From the NCBI GenBank assembly GCA_037976565.1, contig CP137671.1:11093669-11157668 (forward strand): DNA of 64,000 bases. The letters are read 5' to 3'. The position numbers were made by a program, and so were the translations under genes. This document shows, one piece after another, positions 31,241 to 43,739 of this stretch (positions are counted from its first letter, which is position 1; each line of letters opens with the position of its first letter). The notes below the pieces were generated by a model. The model made no database searches, was not told the origin of the DNA, and saw only the letters and a program-made list of their open reading frames with translations. The stretch is from Mesocentrotus franciscanus (Eukaryota; Echinodermata; Echinoidea; Camarodonta; Strongylocentrotidae).

Positions 31241-32075
31241 TGAGAATGAATCTGATGATTCTGGAGTAGAATTCTATCAAAAACATTTCAAGTTCCTCGA
31301 GAGATTAAAGCCCAAAACTAAGGTTGGTGCGGTGGTGCAACCCCTGCCCCCCTCCCAGACCCTACCCCCCTCTCGGTTGGGTCTGTGGACCCTCGAAAGG
31401 GTCCAACCAGTATAATGTCTGCTTCGCCCCCCTCCCTCCACTAAAATCCTACTTTACAAGCCTGAGATTTCAGACTTAAACAGCTCAAAATATTGTACGA
31501 GGTACAATGCGTGCACGGGAATGAGCTGAGCCCGAAACAAGCCCATTTGTATGGATGTTGTTTACTAAACTTTAAATGGGTCAAAGGCCACTATATAGCC
31601 TAGGAAATTGAATTTGAAACATCCAAGATTGTTTGCTGACAAGTTCTAATCTTGGAAATGAACTAAACTTGACATGAAACGAACAATTACAGGTAAAGAT
31701 TTATTTTGATATATCTGAAATCAATGCAAATCGTCTAGGCCTATAGCATAATTGACGGTTTCCTTCAGTGAGTATACATACATGTACATGTAGCTACAGA
31801 TAGTACAGTGCACGAAACACAGCCATAGCCGTAGGTGCTAAAGTCAACAGTTTAATAGTGAATCATACAAAATTCGAATTTGAAAGTCAAAATTTGTACA
31901 TTTTTTAAAGATTACTTCCAGATTCAGAATATTCCTCTCTCCAGACTGAGCTCAGTGTGCTGATCATGCAGTTCCACAACTCTGAGTCTGACAGTCTCAC
32001 TTCGTTTACTGTCCAGAATTTTCCAAATTGTCTCTAACCTATATAGACCCCTCTAGATCTAGTATGACTTGAACA
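31241..32075. other. No supported gene
   Basis: A C-rich patch at about 31,330-31,440 and otherwise AT-rich unique-looking sequence. No domain-bearing frame. Confidence 0.4.
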
Positions 32076-32079
32076 TGAC

Positions 32080-32997
32080 CATTCGTCCAAAGCCCCGGTT
32101 TTGCCGAAAGGGTGCGTTGGATTGTTAGGGCGCGTCAGGTGAGATAACACGACCAAATGGCACATACGGGGGACATTTGGGCTTATTCCAAATGTATGCG
32201 TTCAGAGTCCCATGCCAACAGCGCACGCGCCTGTTACGTACACGAGCTGAGAGAGACATGGAGAGAGTTAAGTTAAATTTTCTTTCGTCTATTATTTCGT
32301 CAAAAAGAGGTTTTTTAGCTGAAAATCAAAAACGAACTACAACTAATTGTAGTGGACGGAACTTATTTGTGCTCACGTCCAGAATTTTTGGCCCCCGGCC
32401 AAAACGTATTTCGACTCTTTTTGGCATTAACAAAAAGTTAAACTTACGCCCAAGGCTAAGCCAAGTGGTAAACCGTAATGCTATATTAAACTGACCTTGA
32501 TGATCGGATTGGTTGATCGGATCGGCTGAGCTCAGTCCCATGTGCTTAATTTGGAGTAACCTTTCAACTAAGGGGCTAACTTAATGAGGCTCTATTAAAT
32601 AAAGAGAAAAAATATAGGCCTAATTGCTTAATAAAAATAAAATAAAAACAAACTACAATTTCTGACTGGCATTTTTACCCGACACCTGTAATATGTATGC
32701 ATGCATGGGCTTATGTGCGTGTGAATTCGTGTGTGTGACCACGTTCGTGTCTTTCTGTGTTTGACTTAACATAGTTATTTTGTGTGAAACAGTTTCAATA
32801 ATAAAAAATAGTTCAAGCAACCTAAAAGCTAGTACGCGATAAATGGATAGTTCTGCTTCTCCAACTTTTTTTTTAAACACACCCTTTTGACAAAACCGGG
32901 GGGGCTTTGGATGAATGGTCGCGTTCCAGTCAACGCGACGCGACGCAACACTCCCAACGCACCCTTTCGGCAAAACCTGGGGGCTTTGGACGAATGT
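32080..32997. mobile_element. Element with ~40-bp inverted ends
   Basis: CATTCGTCCAAAGCCCC followed by GGTTTTGCCGAAAGGGTGCG is mirrored at about 32,955-32,997 with a 2-nt difference. Partial extra copies of the end occur at about 32,885-32,930 and 33,040-33,055. No transposase is recognised in the interior, and two antiparallel frames of 71-105 codons have no known motif. Confidence 0.65.
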
Positions 32998-33099
32998 TCG
33001 CGTTCAAGTCAACACAATGCGACGCGACGCTGCACTGTACCCACCCTTTCGGCATAAGCCCTCTAGGCTCTAGGCTCTAGGCTCTAGTATAAATAATTA

Positions 33100-33650
33100 A
33101 TATCGACTCTCAGCTCTGCAAGATATGCGTTTACATATACCTAGATCTAATATAGAGATCCACTAGATGCCCGACTGGATGCCAGCGCCAATACTAGTCT
33201 ATAGGCTAGACTGTCTATAGACATAGACTACTACATGTCTAGTCTACATCTAATTTCTAAAGTAAAATCAACATTAATTTATTTTGTCTTCATATAGCCT
33301 AGTCTTAAGAGTCTACCGGTAGGCCTAATATTATGTCTGATTTACCGTTCTCCTGTATAGTGTTAGGCGCTATAGCTAGGCTGGATGGTTTCCGTTTGTC
33401 TCTTGCTTCCCTCTCGATCTCTCTTTCAAAATTCATTAGTCCAGCTGATATGATGCCCTGCACAATCACATACAGTACATACAGTGATAGTGATGTACAC
33501 GTCGTTGTTTTGTGTTTGTTCATTCAGGGAGGTGATCACCTCCTCCAATGGGGAAAACCAGCGAGTGGGGAAAACCCACTACTAATATGCTACGACGTGT
33601 TCTGCGCGAGCGCACATTTTTCACAGAGGGCTCGCTGGCGAGATCATGAC
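33100..33650 (+). repeat. Dispersed repeat, uninterrupted copy 2
   Basis: Full partner of 6,640-6,979 plus 9,725-9,800, showing the state of this repeat without the palindrome-array insertion. It contains TATGTCTGATTTACCGTTCT, GGCTGGATGGTTTCCGTTT and paired GGGGAAAACC. Confidence 0.75.
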
Positions 33651-33659
33651 CTATGGTAA

Positions 33660-33775
33660 GAGCAGGAAAAAGGAGAGATAAAAAAATTTATGAAAGTTTG
33701 AGCAATATCCGATTAAAAATAGAAAAGTTATTAATTTGTTAAGTTGTCATCACTTTCAGTGAAACACAAAATAAT
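33660..33775 (+). repeat. Member of a TTAA-MITE-like family
   Basis: TTGAGCAATATCCGATTAAAAATAG and GTCATCACTTTCAGTGAAACAC-type blocks are shared with 45,978-46,140 and, inverted, with 54,450-54,600. Confidence 0.6.
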
Positions 33776-34989
33776 GATTAACCAACACTGTGACGGACGA
33801 GAGGTAAAAAAATCACAGGTCGCCACACGAAGCGGCGCGCTGCCCGCCCTCCCCCGCCTATATTATTATATAGTGGCATATCTAGGATTAAAGGCACCCG
33901 AAGAAAAGAATGAAACTACCCCCGACTTATATCTACGTTACTTAGCAAGCAAGATAGCAAATCGACCGAGCAGTATTTTGTTAATGCATGTAACCATCAA
34001 AAAAAAAATTTATATACATTTTACCCAGGAATTTTTCCAAGGGAGTACTGCAGTCGAGCGCTATACAGTTTTGAATGATGATAAACCGTATGCTCTCAAA
34101 TCCAAGGAGAAATCTTGTTAAGGAAATTAGTAAGGCAGCCGAAAGTTAAGGTTTCATTCAAACGTCGAAAATTAGCGAGTGTTATTTTGATAGGTCTAAT
34201 AATAACAATAAAAATCGGATGATAATAATAATGATAACATTTATATAACTCTGAATACTAATGTTCCTAAGAGCTGTATTCTTTTCATGTTATACTCTAT
34301 CATCCTATATTCGTAGCATATTGATATTGATATTTAACAGCTGATAGAATATTTAATATAATAATATATAATATTTAAGCTGATGCAACGTATAGGCCTT
34401 ATTAGGGAATATAGCAACGAGCCTGACTTACATTTTATTTGTTTAAAGTTTGAACCCTTTAAAAAACTATTTATAATCTACGTCATTATACTGAGACGAG
34501 ATCCTGAAGCACCTTTATGTGAGAGAGCAAAGCGAGCAAGCTCTAGAAAACATTCACATTTCATATCGTCATGAAAAATATTTATAATGCAATTTACCCT
34601 ATGAATTATAATGCAGAGTGTAATCATAATTTGTCTTCATTTTCTCAATGTGTTACTTTGTCTTTTGCGTATTTTTTTGTTCCCCCTCTTGTTGAATTAA
34701 TTTTTATTGCGCCCTCTTTGATTTGATTTCGTTTATTTTTCTTCACATGCAGCCAAGGGTAAGTTTAGCCCCAGAAGGGCATTAAATATTTTGTTCTATC
34801 GTGGTTGGGGCATGCGTTCACTTTGATGTGACGCTTTTTTAGGGGTGGCATCAAACATCGTTTATAAAAACCAGAAATAGTCATGATATGTCTTTATTTT
34901 CTCAATTTTTCACTTAGTGGAGCCACCAATATTTCCAGTGAGCCAGCAAACATTTCACTGCAAGCAGACTTCGGAATGGAATGAGAGAA

Positions 34990-35245
34990 TGGTGAAGTAC
35001 TTCTCCTTCGATTGAAGAAGGTGAAGAAAGTGCGTCTTCAAGATGAATGGAATGGAATTGGAATTGAGTTTGAGTTTATTGGTTTCACATCTCACATGCA
35101 AATACAATACAGATAACAAAATTAATGATATCAACATTGCTAGAACTAATCCACTGCACAACCAACTACGATCACAGGTGCAGGAAAAGGGGTTTTCAAA
35201 ATGCATCTAGAGTCAGTGTATATACTGTTTCTTGGAAATAATTAT
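34990..35245 (+). repeat. Dispersed repeat (partner 10,690-10,860)
   Basis: Same ordered blocks as the earlier copy, plus an extra GAATTGAGTTTGAGTTTATTGG...ACAAAATTAATG segment that reads like an inverted retroposon 3' end. It lies downstream of the 33,100 repeat just as 10,690 lies downstream of 6,640, so both pairs may belong to one larger duplicated unit. Confidence 0.65.
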
Positions 35246-35249
35246 AGTC

Positions 35250-36510
35250 TTTGGTTTAATTTTGGAAATCTTTCCTTGTATAGTGTCCTCGGAATCAAGT
35301 CATTTTTTGTTGCTTTAAATTGCATGGTGACTTTGATTAAGCATCAACTATTTGTTCAAAAGCTTAATAACAAATTCCAAATGTTAGTTCTTTGAAGAAG
35401 AAAATTATTAAATATTATTAAGACGAGAGATATATTCATTCTATATCTGGTATGTTAAACAATTTTTTTACTAAATGGCAGTCACTTCAACATTATTTTG
35501 TTTGTATGAATAACAAGGAGAGAAATGTGAAAGTATTTTGTTTTATTTGAGATAAAGAAATAATTCATTGCATTGAATTGTAAAATATTTTGTTTGACTC
35601 TATAAAGTAGCCTATATATATATGGAGGGCTAAAACGTTAACAAACAAAAAAATGTAATTTATTTATTTATTTAGTTGTCCAGGACAGTCAGATGATGCT
35701 GCCTTTGAAGCAGATCCTTTGGTATCTTTGTGATTTCATTCTGGTCAAGATGCAATCACTGTATGATAGGGAAGCGAGACTGCTAAAGATTCTGGGGTTA
35801 GGTGTTTGATAGCACACTTGAATAAAAACAATGCTCCGAGTTTCACAAGGGGGGTTGAAAGTACCTGCATGGCTCTAAGGCATATGTAGCCGTGATTCCC
35901 TCTTACTCTAGCTTGTTCAATGATTTCAGTCCACCAAAAAGTAATTTTTGAGACATACTAAAAAACAAATCTGTACTCTTTAATTCGTTTTCACGCGTAA
36001 CCAGTGTCACAAGAGACGGAGTGTTTTTTTAATGGACTTTGGGATATAAACCGCAATTTGAAAATGATAAATCCAATGTAAAAAGACGACCCATGGAGCT
36101 AAAAACAGTAGTTATGCCTTAATTTGTAATGTTAATTTGTGACATGAAGCGCGTTCAGGTATTCCAACTTTGCAAAAGTATATAGGGAGAGTAAGCATTT
36201 GGAATTTCATTATGGGACACGTTTGAGATTCGTAAAACCCCATATGAAAAACTTTCTGATCAATTTGAATTAATATTGAAAGAGAGATCCAGATATTCCA
36301 GAGGAGGAATTATCAGAGAACCATTGATCACAACGTCACTGAGACTATTTTGTGTGAGGTCTATGTGGGTTAGAGAAGACATGTCAGACCAAACAGTATA
36401 TCAGTTTAAAAACTAGCAATGTTGTTCCCTGCAAGTTTTGTTCTCTGTAACATTTTATTACAGGAACATATACCGGACGTTAAGGAAGCTAAGTGACAAC
36501 ATTAGCTAAC
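35250..36510. other. No supported gene
   Basis: AT-rich sequence with no recognisable coding frame or strong repeat. Confidence 0.4.
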
Positions 36511-36514
36511 TCCA

Positions 36515-37200
36515 CCCAGTGGCGCGGATCCAGGAATTCCTAACGGGGAGGGGGGCACAAAATCGTATGGGGTGAAATATATGAAAAACGATGGATTGAA
36601 GCGACAGAGCGAGACGTGAGCGACGAGGGAGCGGAGAAACCAAGCGGGGGTGGGTCTGGGAGGGGGTCAGAACCCCCTCCCTGAGTAGGAAGCATTTGCA
36701 ATTTTAGTACCACATTAGGCGCAGTTTCAGGCACTTTCTGGAGTAATAATTATGGCGTAAAATTGCTCTCTCCTACCCCAGGGGCGGATCTAGCTTTATG
36801 CTAAGGGGAGGGGGTTGACCCAATGACGGTGCGGAGCATCGTCCACGAGCCGCGTAGCGGCGAGGCGATTTTATTTTGCTATTTTGAACCCCCGTAAGTG
36901 ATGTTTTTCTGGCATCTACTAACACAATGGACACCATACAAAGCAGTGCATGGTAACGTCTTTTTAAATCAAGTAACAGTTTAATACACAGTTATATCCA
37001 GAGTTACGGTGTGTGTGTGTGTGGGGGGGGGGTTAACCCAATGCATTTTTTGTGGCTATTTTGAACCCCCGTAATTGATGTTTCCTGGCATCTACTAACA
37101 CAATGGAGACCATAAAAAGCAGTCACCAATGCATTTTTGTTTGGCAGCTCAAGGCAAGGGGGTTAAACCCCCTATATACCCCCGTAGATCCGCCACTGTA
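36515..37200. mobile_element. Element with GTGGCGGATC-type ends and internal duplication
   Basis: CAGTGGCGCGGATCCAGG at the left and TAGATCCGCCACTG at the right are inverted. A middle copy of the end lies near 36,780 (GGGGCGGATCTAGC). A ~60-bp block (GGCATCTACTAACACAATGG) is repeated at 36,910 and 37,087. The same GGATCCGCCACTG end appears alone at about 38,798. No transposase. Confidence 0.55.
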
Positions 37201-37479
37201 CCCCTCCAAGAGTAGGGATCTTTTGCAATTTGAGAACCACTTTTGGCGCATTAATGTCCACCGGCACTTCCTGGAAAAAAACGAGGCCTTCTGATTGGTT
37301 AGAAGTTAGAGAAAAGTGATCTGTCACGTCACGAGACGTTGTATATGCTTCGTTGCTGCACAATGCACAAATACGGTGGTCTGGTACTTCACCAGTAGTA
37401 CTTGCAAAAATTATGTCAAGTGAATAAATTGTGTTGTTATCCCATTATTCTTGTAAAAGAAATGCAATTCCTCATGCTC

Positions 37480-37620
37480 TCGCACCTCTCTTCTATCGTT
37501 GTTTAATTCTCTTTCATTTTTTCCCTTTTTCCTTTAACTCACAAAAAATTCTCTCTTTCCCTCCTTTTTTCCATTTCCTTTTTTGTTCTTCTTGTGCTTT
37601 TTTTTGGGGGGGGGGGCTAC
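37480..37620 (+). repeat. T/C-rich low-complexity tract
   Basis: TTTTCCCTTTTTCC-type sequence ends in a G run. Open frames here are composition artefacts. Confidence 0.75.
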
Positions 37621-37629
37621 ACGCCTGGC

Positions 37630-38530
37630 AAGCGGGACCTCATATTTTTTGTATCGTAATTTTCAAATGAAAGTTAATTTTGAGTTTGCTTCTCGCTTAG
37701 TTTGATGGAAAATAAAAAGGCCTCCTCTCAAATTGGCCCAAAACATCTTTATTTTCTTGTAAATAGCGATTAATTTTTTTATAAAGACAACGGGTCCTTC
37801 TTCTAGTTCTAGGGTAAAACGACAAAGAAGTTTGATTTCTTGTTAAAATTATTTGCATGAATAGAAATAGATGCTTTGTGTCAATTAGATGGAAGATCTT
37901 TTCAAAATATTATTCTTAATTACAGCACGTATAGACTCAAGTATATGTTTTCATTTAAGAGTTATGGTGTGACACAGTTAGGGATCTGTTATATCTCAAT
38001 TTCCTTCCAGACATTTTCATCAATTTACACTCTGAGGGGGAAATGTCTGGTCGGAGGTATACCAACATATTAATATGATTGCAGCTGAAATCCACTTCTT
38101 CCCGAACATATTTCCGTAACTTCCAGCCAGCATATATCTTTCATCCCTAATGTGCCAGCTTGTAGAAAGTGGATAAATGAAATGAAACCCTACAAATGCT
38201 GTAAAGATAGAAATTGAATATGAAAGATGAACAAAAATAATGATTATATATTGTGCTTTTTATTTGCAAAAACACCAGGTTCCACAAAGTGAAGATATCA
38301 CAACAAACATAGGCCTAGATTATGTCCCACATGACATCATGTTTGTTGCATAAGGATGTGAGGAGTCAGAGTGTTTGCACGAGTAGAAATCTGTCAACAT
38401 GGATAATATGCAAATGATTACATGCCCAAGAGATCAACAACTATGTGAACAAATCACAGGAAAAGATGCTCTGTTAATGAATTACTATTCACACTGCAAA
38501 ATTGCGTGCCCCCTCCCGGTAAAAAAACAC
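37630..38530. other. No supported gene
   Basis: AT-rich sequence without a recognisable frame. Confidence 0.4.
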
Positions 38531-38539
38531 GTTCTTATA

Positions 38540-38815
38540 ATATCATCCCCCTTTCTTTCTTTTTCCTTCTCATTATTCTCCTTTCCCCCTTTTTTTCTCC
38601 TCCGTCTTTCCCCCTTTCTGCCTTTTCCGCCTCTCTCTTCCCCTTTCTTCCTTTCCCCCTCCCTTTTCTCCTCTCCCCTTTTCTCTCTTCCCTCTTTTCT
38701 TCTTCTTTCTCTCTTCCCTTTTCTTTCCCACTCCTTTTTCTCCTTTTCTCCCCCTTTTTTACCGGAGGGGGCAATGCACGTGCCCCCTGTGCCCCCTGGA
38801 TCCGCCACTGCCACA
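38540..38815 (+). repeat. Polypyrimidine tract ending in an element terminus
   Basis: About 220 bp of C/T-rich sequence followed by GTGCCCCCTGTGCCCCCTGG and ATCCGCCACTG. All frames on both strands are open by composition. Confidence 0.8.
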
Positions 38816-38997
38816 ATCTGGAGCAATCCACAAAAAGGTCTATAGTATTTGATATCAGAGAAATGCGGTTAGTCTGAAGTTCATGAATATTTGTTTAATT
38901 TAAACCCCCAAATAATTATGTAGTCTGCTATAAGTATAGGGGACTTAACCTGTTTCCTGCCAAAAGTGAATGAGTTTGGCTTGAAAATGGGATTGAA

Positions 38998-39112
38998 TTT
39001 TGCTATATCTCTCCCTCTCTCTGTCTCTGTCTCTCTTTCTCTCTTCTCCCTCTTTCTCTCTTTCTTTCTCTCTCTCTTTCTCCCTCTATTCATCTCTCTT
39101 TCTCTCTTTTGT
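38998..39112 (+). repeat. (CT)n / (CTTT)n microsatellite
   Basis: Nearly pure CTCTCT and TTTCTCTC units. Confidence 0.9.
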
Positions 39113-39519
39113 GAATCGGTGAATTAGTGAAATTGATTTTGATTATTTCAGTTTGCCGATGGAAGTCCCTGCGAACAGTTTCAATTTGCAATTACGAGGC
39201 GTGTAGACTAAATTTGGACCAAAAAGTTTGCTCCAGCTAACAACGAACAGTAACATGATCATATGACTTGATATTAAATGAAAAACAGTACATTCATCCA
39301 AGCAGGGCTTAACTGGTATTGGTAAGAAAACAGTGCATTAATCAGTGCATACAGTTTGTATAGCTATTGTAGATGTATACAAGTTTAATAGCAGGAACTG
39401 AAACCGCTCTATATATATACATCAGAAACAGTACAGGGATATAATGAATGTGGTCAAAGATTTTTGTAAAATTTGTCCATTGGATCTTTCCCAAAAGAGC
39501 AACTTTCCAAGTTCAGGTA

Positions 39520-39735
39520 CTAATTTACATTTATGCGCGATATCTATTTGGCCCCAATAGATATAATAATTTACCAAATATATCAATTAGTAGGCGGTTT
39601 CCCGACTTTCCCGGCAAAATTTGTATCATCACGTATTAGTCAAAACATATTCTTTCACATGATTGGTAATGAGAGCTTCCATTTCATTTTTTTGAGAGAG
39701 GGGCGTTTCCAAAACTGGTCTTTACCTTTAAATGA
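39520..39735 (-). mobile_element. Partial TTAA MITE, inverted relative to 55,998-56,402
   Basis: GAAACGCC...CAAAACTGGTCTTTACC, AGATATAATAATTTACC and TTGCCGGGA-type blocks match the full copy in reverse orientation. The end at about 39,731 has TTTAAA. The distal half is missing or diverged. Confidence 0.65.
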
Positions 39736-39739
39736 ATGA

Positions 39740-41225
39740 TAGGTAGGCCTTCCAATGTTACAGAAGAGCGGTGAAGTGGAACCATACCATTTATTTTACA
39801 GCTTTGCAAGAATAACCTTTCAATTCTGGTGTTTCCTAAAGTTGAGGAAATATCAACTTCAGACAGGACATTTCGTGTATAAAAAGTCAACTATATAGGC
39901 CCCGGCTATACATTATAGGCCTATACTACCAACTTTCCTCAAATATGAAAATACTCAGGATGACAGGGCATGGGGATCGATGGTGGAAATTTTATTGGAA
40001 TTCAAAACCAGAAAAGTTTACTGTTTACTATTATTTTCAGATTCAGATTCATATATGCCCATCCCCTTTTGTGCTTGAAAGTCAACGCATGCTTCAATGA
40101 TCATCGACGATAATAAAAGACCGGTCCTTCTCCGAAACAATTAACAGGTGTAAAACAACAGACCAATCATGTGCAACGTTAAAAACGTCGCAGCCAATCA
40201 GAGAACATGGTATATTGACTGTGCACGTTATCAACCAAAATGGCCTCCGAGTAACGGGAAGCTTTCGACGAGATTTCAGTGGTGATAACATCAACGTTTC
40301 AGAAAACAATTCAAAATCTTCACTTTTGCACCATCAAAAGGTGAGCATATAAGAAGGTAATGAAATTATAGATACTTAGTTTGTTGTTCGTAAAGTTAAA
40401 TATTTCATGTTTGCTATTTATGCCTGTAAAGTGTAGGTAATTGAAAATTGATTGCGAAGTCTGCTCACGGGCGCAGGTGTCCTTCGGGGCTTCGGCAAGA
40501 GCATTGTTCCGCATGCCTGGTCCAGCCCGATCGCTCTCGGTGCATCATGCTATAGTTTAGACCGAAAGATTCAGTCTCTGATATATATCGACGGTTGTTC
40601 AGCTGAGATTGCATCTGGCTCCTCTGACCGCCTCTATACATGTGTATGGGGAATGTCAACAAATGTCAGTTTTATTAAAGAATGACCCATACCAGACGGT
40701 TATTTCTGTCTAGCTAGGTTCGATCAGCTGTAGCAGAGCTTGGTACCTCCATCTGAGTCCATGTACATTTAGACAGTATTATCCACTAAATCCAGTCATA
40801 ATCATATGTTGTCATCTCCAGATGGTGTCAATTCATTTTGAAAAATGTAACGCATGATCGTTATGGGAAAGTGAGTGGGCAATTCCTGGGCTATATAGGA
40901 GACCATCATTGTAATTGTTGAGGTTAAAATGACATTCAAACTCAAAGAATAAGATGTTTCATTTTATTTTTAGGCCAGATAATCGTGTTCTGTCTGACAT
41001 TATTTAGATTTTAGTCTTGTTAGTAGTTAGTATCTGACGTAATTTTCCTCTTTGCTGTATGTTGCCTGGTTATTTGATTAAAATAATGTAGATTTTCTGT
41101 AAAAAATTCCATCAGTTACACAGATCTCTTGCCACTCATGGCCTCCACTACTCTCGGTCTCAGGTATCATGCCGCAAATAAAGTGTATGGGTCCCGGCCC
41201 CCCACTCCGGGGTCGGAGAGACCGC
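39740..41225. other. No supported gene
   Basis: Mixed sequence. The segment 40,480-40,690 is less AT-rich and open in both directions for 65-77 codons, but nothing is recognised. TGTGTATGGGGAATGTCAACAAATG near 40,640 has a weak relative at about 42,420. Confidence 0.35.
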
Positions 41226-41261
41226 ATTCATGTTCCCAAAATCTCTGTTAAAGGGGTACTT

Positions 41262-41370
41262 TTCACGCAACAAAGTCCGGCCCGTATTATTACACACCAG
41301 AGATAGGGGGGTGCTTTAAAAATCTGGCCCGTATTGACTTTACACACCGGAGATAGGGGTGCTTTCAAAG
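41262..41370 (+). repeat. Two ~50-bp tandem units
   Basis: GGCCCGTATTATTACACACC...GGGGTGCTTTAAA followed by GGCCCGTATTGACTTTACAC...GGGTGCTTTCAAA. Confidence 0.75.
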
Positions 41371-41775
41371 GAGGGAACATGCATACGCATACCCTAAATA
41401 ACACTGAGTGGGGGTATGGGTCTTGTACACTGCGCCATTCTTGTATGAAAAGATCTGTAACTGATGACATTTGTGGCCAAATTTCTACATTATGCATTTA
41501 CAATCAAACTTCGGCATGTGTGCATGCTTACCTGTAGATTGAAAGCTACAGTCTCTGATATCACCTGTACACAGGGACTGAAGTGCGTCATAAATATGGG
41601 GTAGCTACATGTACAATGTAGTAAGGAGAGGTAATACTCAATGCAGTTACATGTGGTGTGTAATTGCCAGTTTCTTCACGTGCAGTAGCTTCAAAAAAAT
41701 GTTTTACAATGATTTTCGATGAAAATTATATCTTTTTTCTTTGCAAACATTGTTTTTCCTAAATCAGACTGTTAA

Positions 41776-42313
41776 AGGTACTATGTCCCATTTGCAGGCC
41801 AAAAAATGAAAAGGTTAAATTCCAACGGCATTTGAAAGACAATACTAATTTAGAACTTCCCTAAAAAAAAAGGGGCTTGAAAATGTCTTTAAGTGGGAAA
41901 ATAACGACTATTAGTTGTCGAATCGACTTAGGAGCTATAGAGCCAGTAAGTAATAGTCTGTTTTTCAGACCATTGTACCGAATGGTCGTACGTTTTATGC
42001 TGCGCAAAGATTCAATCAGTTTAATTTTGGCCATTACAAGAAGTGGGTTATTGATGTAGACAAATGCTCATGTACCCTTTACAGCTCATTTTATGTATGT
42101 TATTACCAAAGATGGAAAAAAAGCCAGTCAGTCACTCAATAGTGTCTGACAGTGAAGTCTAGCAAGTAAACAGGTTTCCTTGCATAATTTGAATATTAGG
42201 ACACTGCTAACGTTTTAAATTTCACAGATAGGACATACATGACATATTCATAATTCCTGCAAAGTTCTACAGAATTTGATGTTGGCTGCAAAAGGGACAT
42301 ACATGTAGTATCT
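41776..42313. mobile_element. TTAA-flanked MITE, copy 1
   Basis: 538 bp with ends AGGTACTATGTCCC and (inverted) AGATACTA...GTCCC, flanked by TTAA at 41,772-41,775 and 42,314-42,317. Almost identical to 43,198-43,735. TTAA targeting suggests piggyBac or Kolobok origin. Confidence 0.85.
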
Positions 42314-42829
42314 TTAAGGCTAGATAAGGAAAAAACGCAGGGGCAAACTTTTCACCGGATTCTCCTGAAAGTCGCTAGTTAAATCCCCTGTTATGCGTGC
42401 AGCAAGGGTTACTGTCTGTGTACATGTATGGGGAAGGTTGACAAATGTTAATTTATTCAAGAAATCCCCATACGAGAGCGTTATTTCTGTCCTGCTTACT
42501 GGTAGCTTAACTGAGGGGTGAGAGGACCCATGAAGATAGATGATCCTTGTTAATAGTCTAATTATTAGATTAGGTGGCTCTTGCAGATTCAAATGCATGA
42601 TTGGTCCATAGCTCGTCACATAACATTGATTTTTTTAATGGTTATACATGTATTTGCCACATGGTAAAATGAGTTAATTTTTGTATCCTACAGTATGCAT
42701 ACGATATGCAAGCAACCCTGTGCGTATACCCGTTGCTTGCATTGTCCTAGCTGCGCACATTTTGACTTGGATGGCTGGAGAAAAACCAGGGCATGAGATT
42801 GCAATTACTCTAATTATGTTATATCAAAA

Positions 42830-43185
42830 TGTATCAAGGTTATCTAATATAACATCGATCGCCCCCGCCCTCTGGAACAAACTCCCACCCCATATTCAAA
42901 ATGCCCCATCCATTGAATCCTTCAAAACCCTTCTCAAAACCCACCTTTTTAATCACTTAATAGCATACTGGAGGTGCACACAAGTACATGTAGTTAATTC
43001 CGTTCAATTGAATTGTATTGTAAGTATTAGTAATCTTTTTTGTTGTTGTTGTTGTTGTTGTTGCTTTTAAGCAATTGAACATGTTGAATAATTATACTAA
43101 GTTAGAGAGTACCACCTGTGCGCTTAGAAATGCCTGTACATGTATAAAGCGCCCTATAAATGTAATTATTATTATTATTATTATA
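42830..43185 (+). mobile_element. 5'-truncated LINE: last part of reverse transcriptase and tail
   Basis: A plus-strand frame encodes APALWNKLPPHIQNAPSIES then FKTLLKTHLF, the C-terminal signature of CR1/L2-type reverse transcriptases in animal genomes. A (TTG)n run follows, then AAGCGCCCTATAAATG and (ATT)n, the usual 3' end of such LINEs. Everything upstream of the last ~45 codons is absent, as expected from aborted target-primed reverse transcription. It is a dead fragment. Confidence 0.85.
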
Positions 43186-43197
43186 AACAGATATTAA

Positions 43198-43735
43198 AGG
43201 TACTATGTCCCATTTGCAGGCCCAAAAAATGAAAAGGTTAAATTCCAAAGGCATTTGAAAGACAATACTAATTTAGAACTTCCCTAAAAAAAAGGGGCTT
43301 GAAAATGTCTTTAAGTGGGAAAATAACGACTATTAGTTGTCGAATCGACTTAGGAGCTATAGAGCCAGTAAGTACAGGGTTGTAATAGTCTGATTTTTCA
43401 GACCATTGTACCGAATGGTCGTACGTTTTATGCTGCGCAAAGATTCAATCAGTTTAATTTTGGCCATTACAAAAGTGGGTTATTGATGTAGACAAATGCT
43501 CATGTACCCTTTACAGCTCATTTTATGTATGTTATTACCAAAGATGAAAAAGCCAGTCAGTCACTCAATAGTGTCTGACAGTGAAGTCTAGCAAGTAAAC
43601 AGGTTTCCTTGCATAATTTGAATATTAGGACACTGCTAACGTTTAATTTTCACAGATAGGACATACATGACATATTCATAATTCCTGCAAAGTTCTACAG
43701 AATTTGATGTTGGCTGCAAAAGGGTCATAGTATCT
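43198..43735. mobile_element. TTAA-flanked MITE, copy 2
   Basis: 538 bp, same ends as copy 1, flanked by TTAA at 43,194-43,197 and 43,736-43,739. It differs from copy 1 by a few substitutions and small indels, so transposition or local duplication was recent. Confidence 0.85.
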
Positions 43736-43739
43736 TTAA

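Noticed and set aside
38485..38877. Frames of 98-148 codons on both strands
   Set aside because: Polypyrimidine tract; lysine/arginine/glutamate-rich or serine/phenylalanine-rich strings with no gene features.
42681..42835. N-terminal part of the 129-codon frame over the LINE end
   Set aside because: Only the last ~45 codons match reverse transcriptase; the earlier part is unrelated flank read through by chance.
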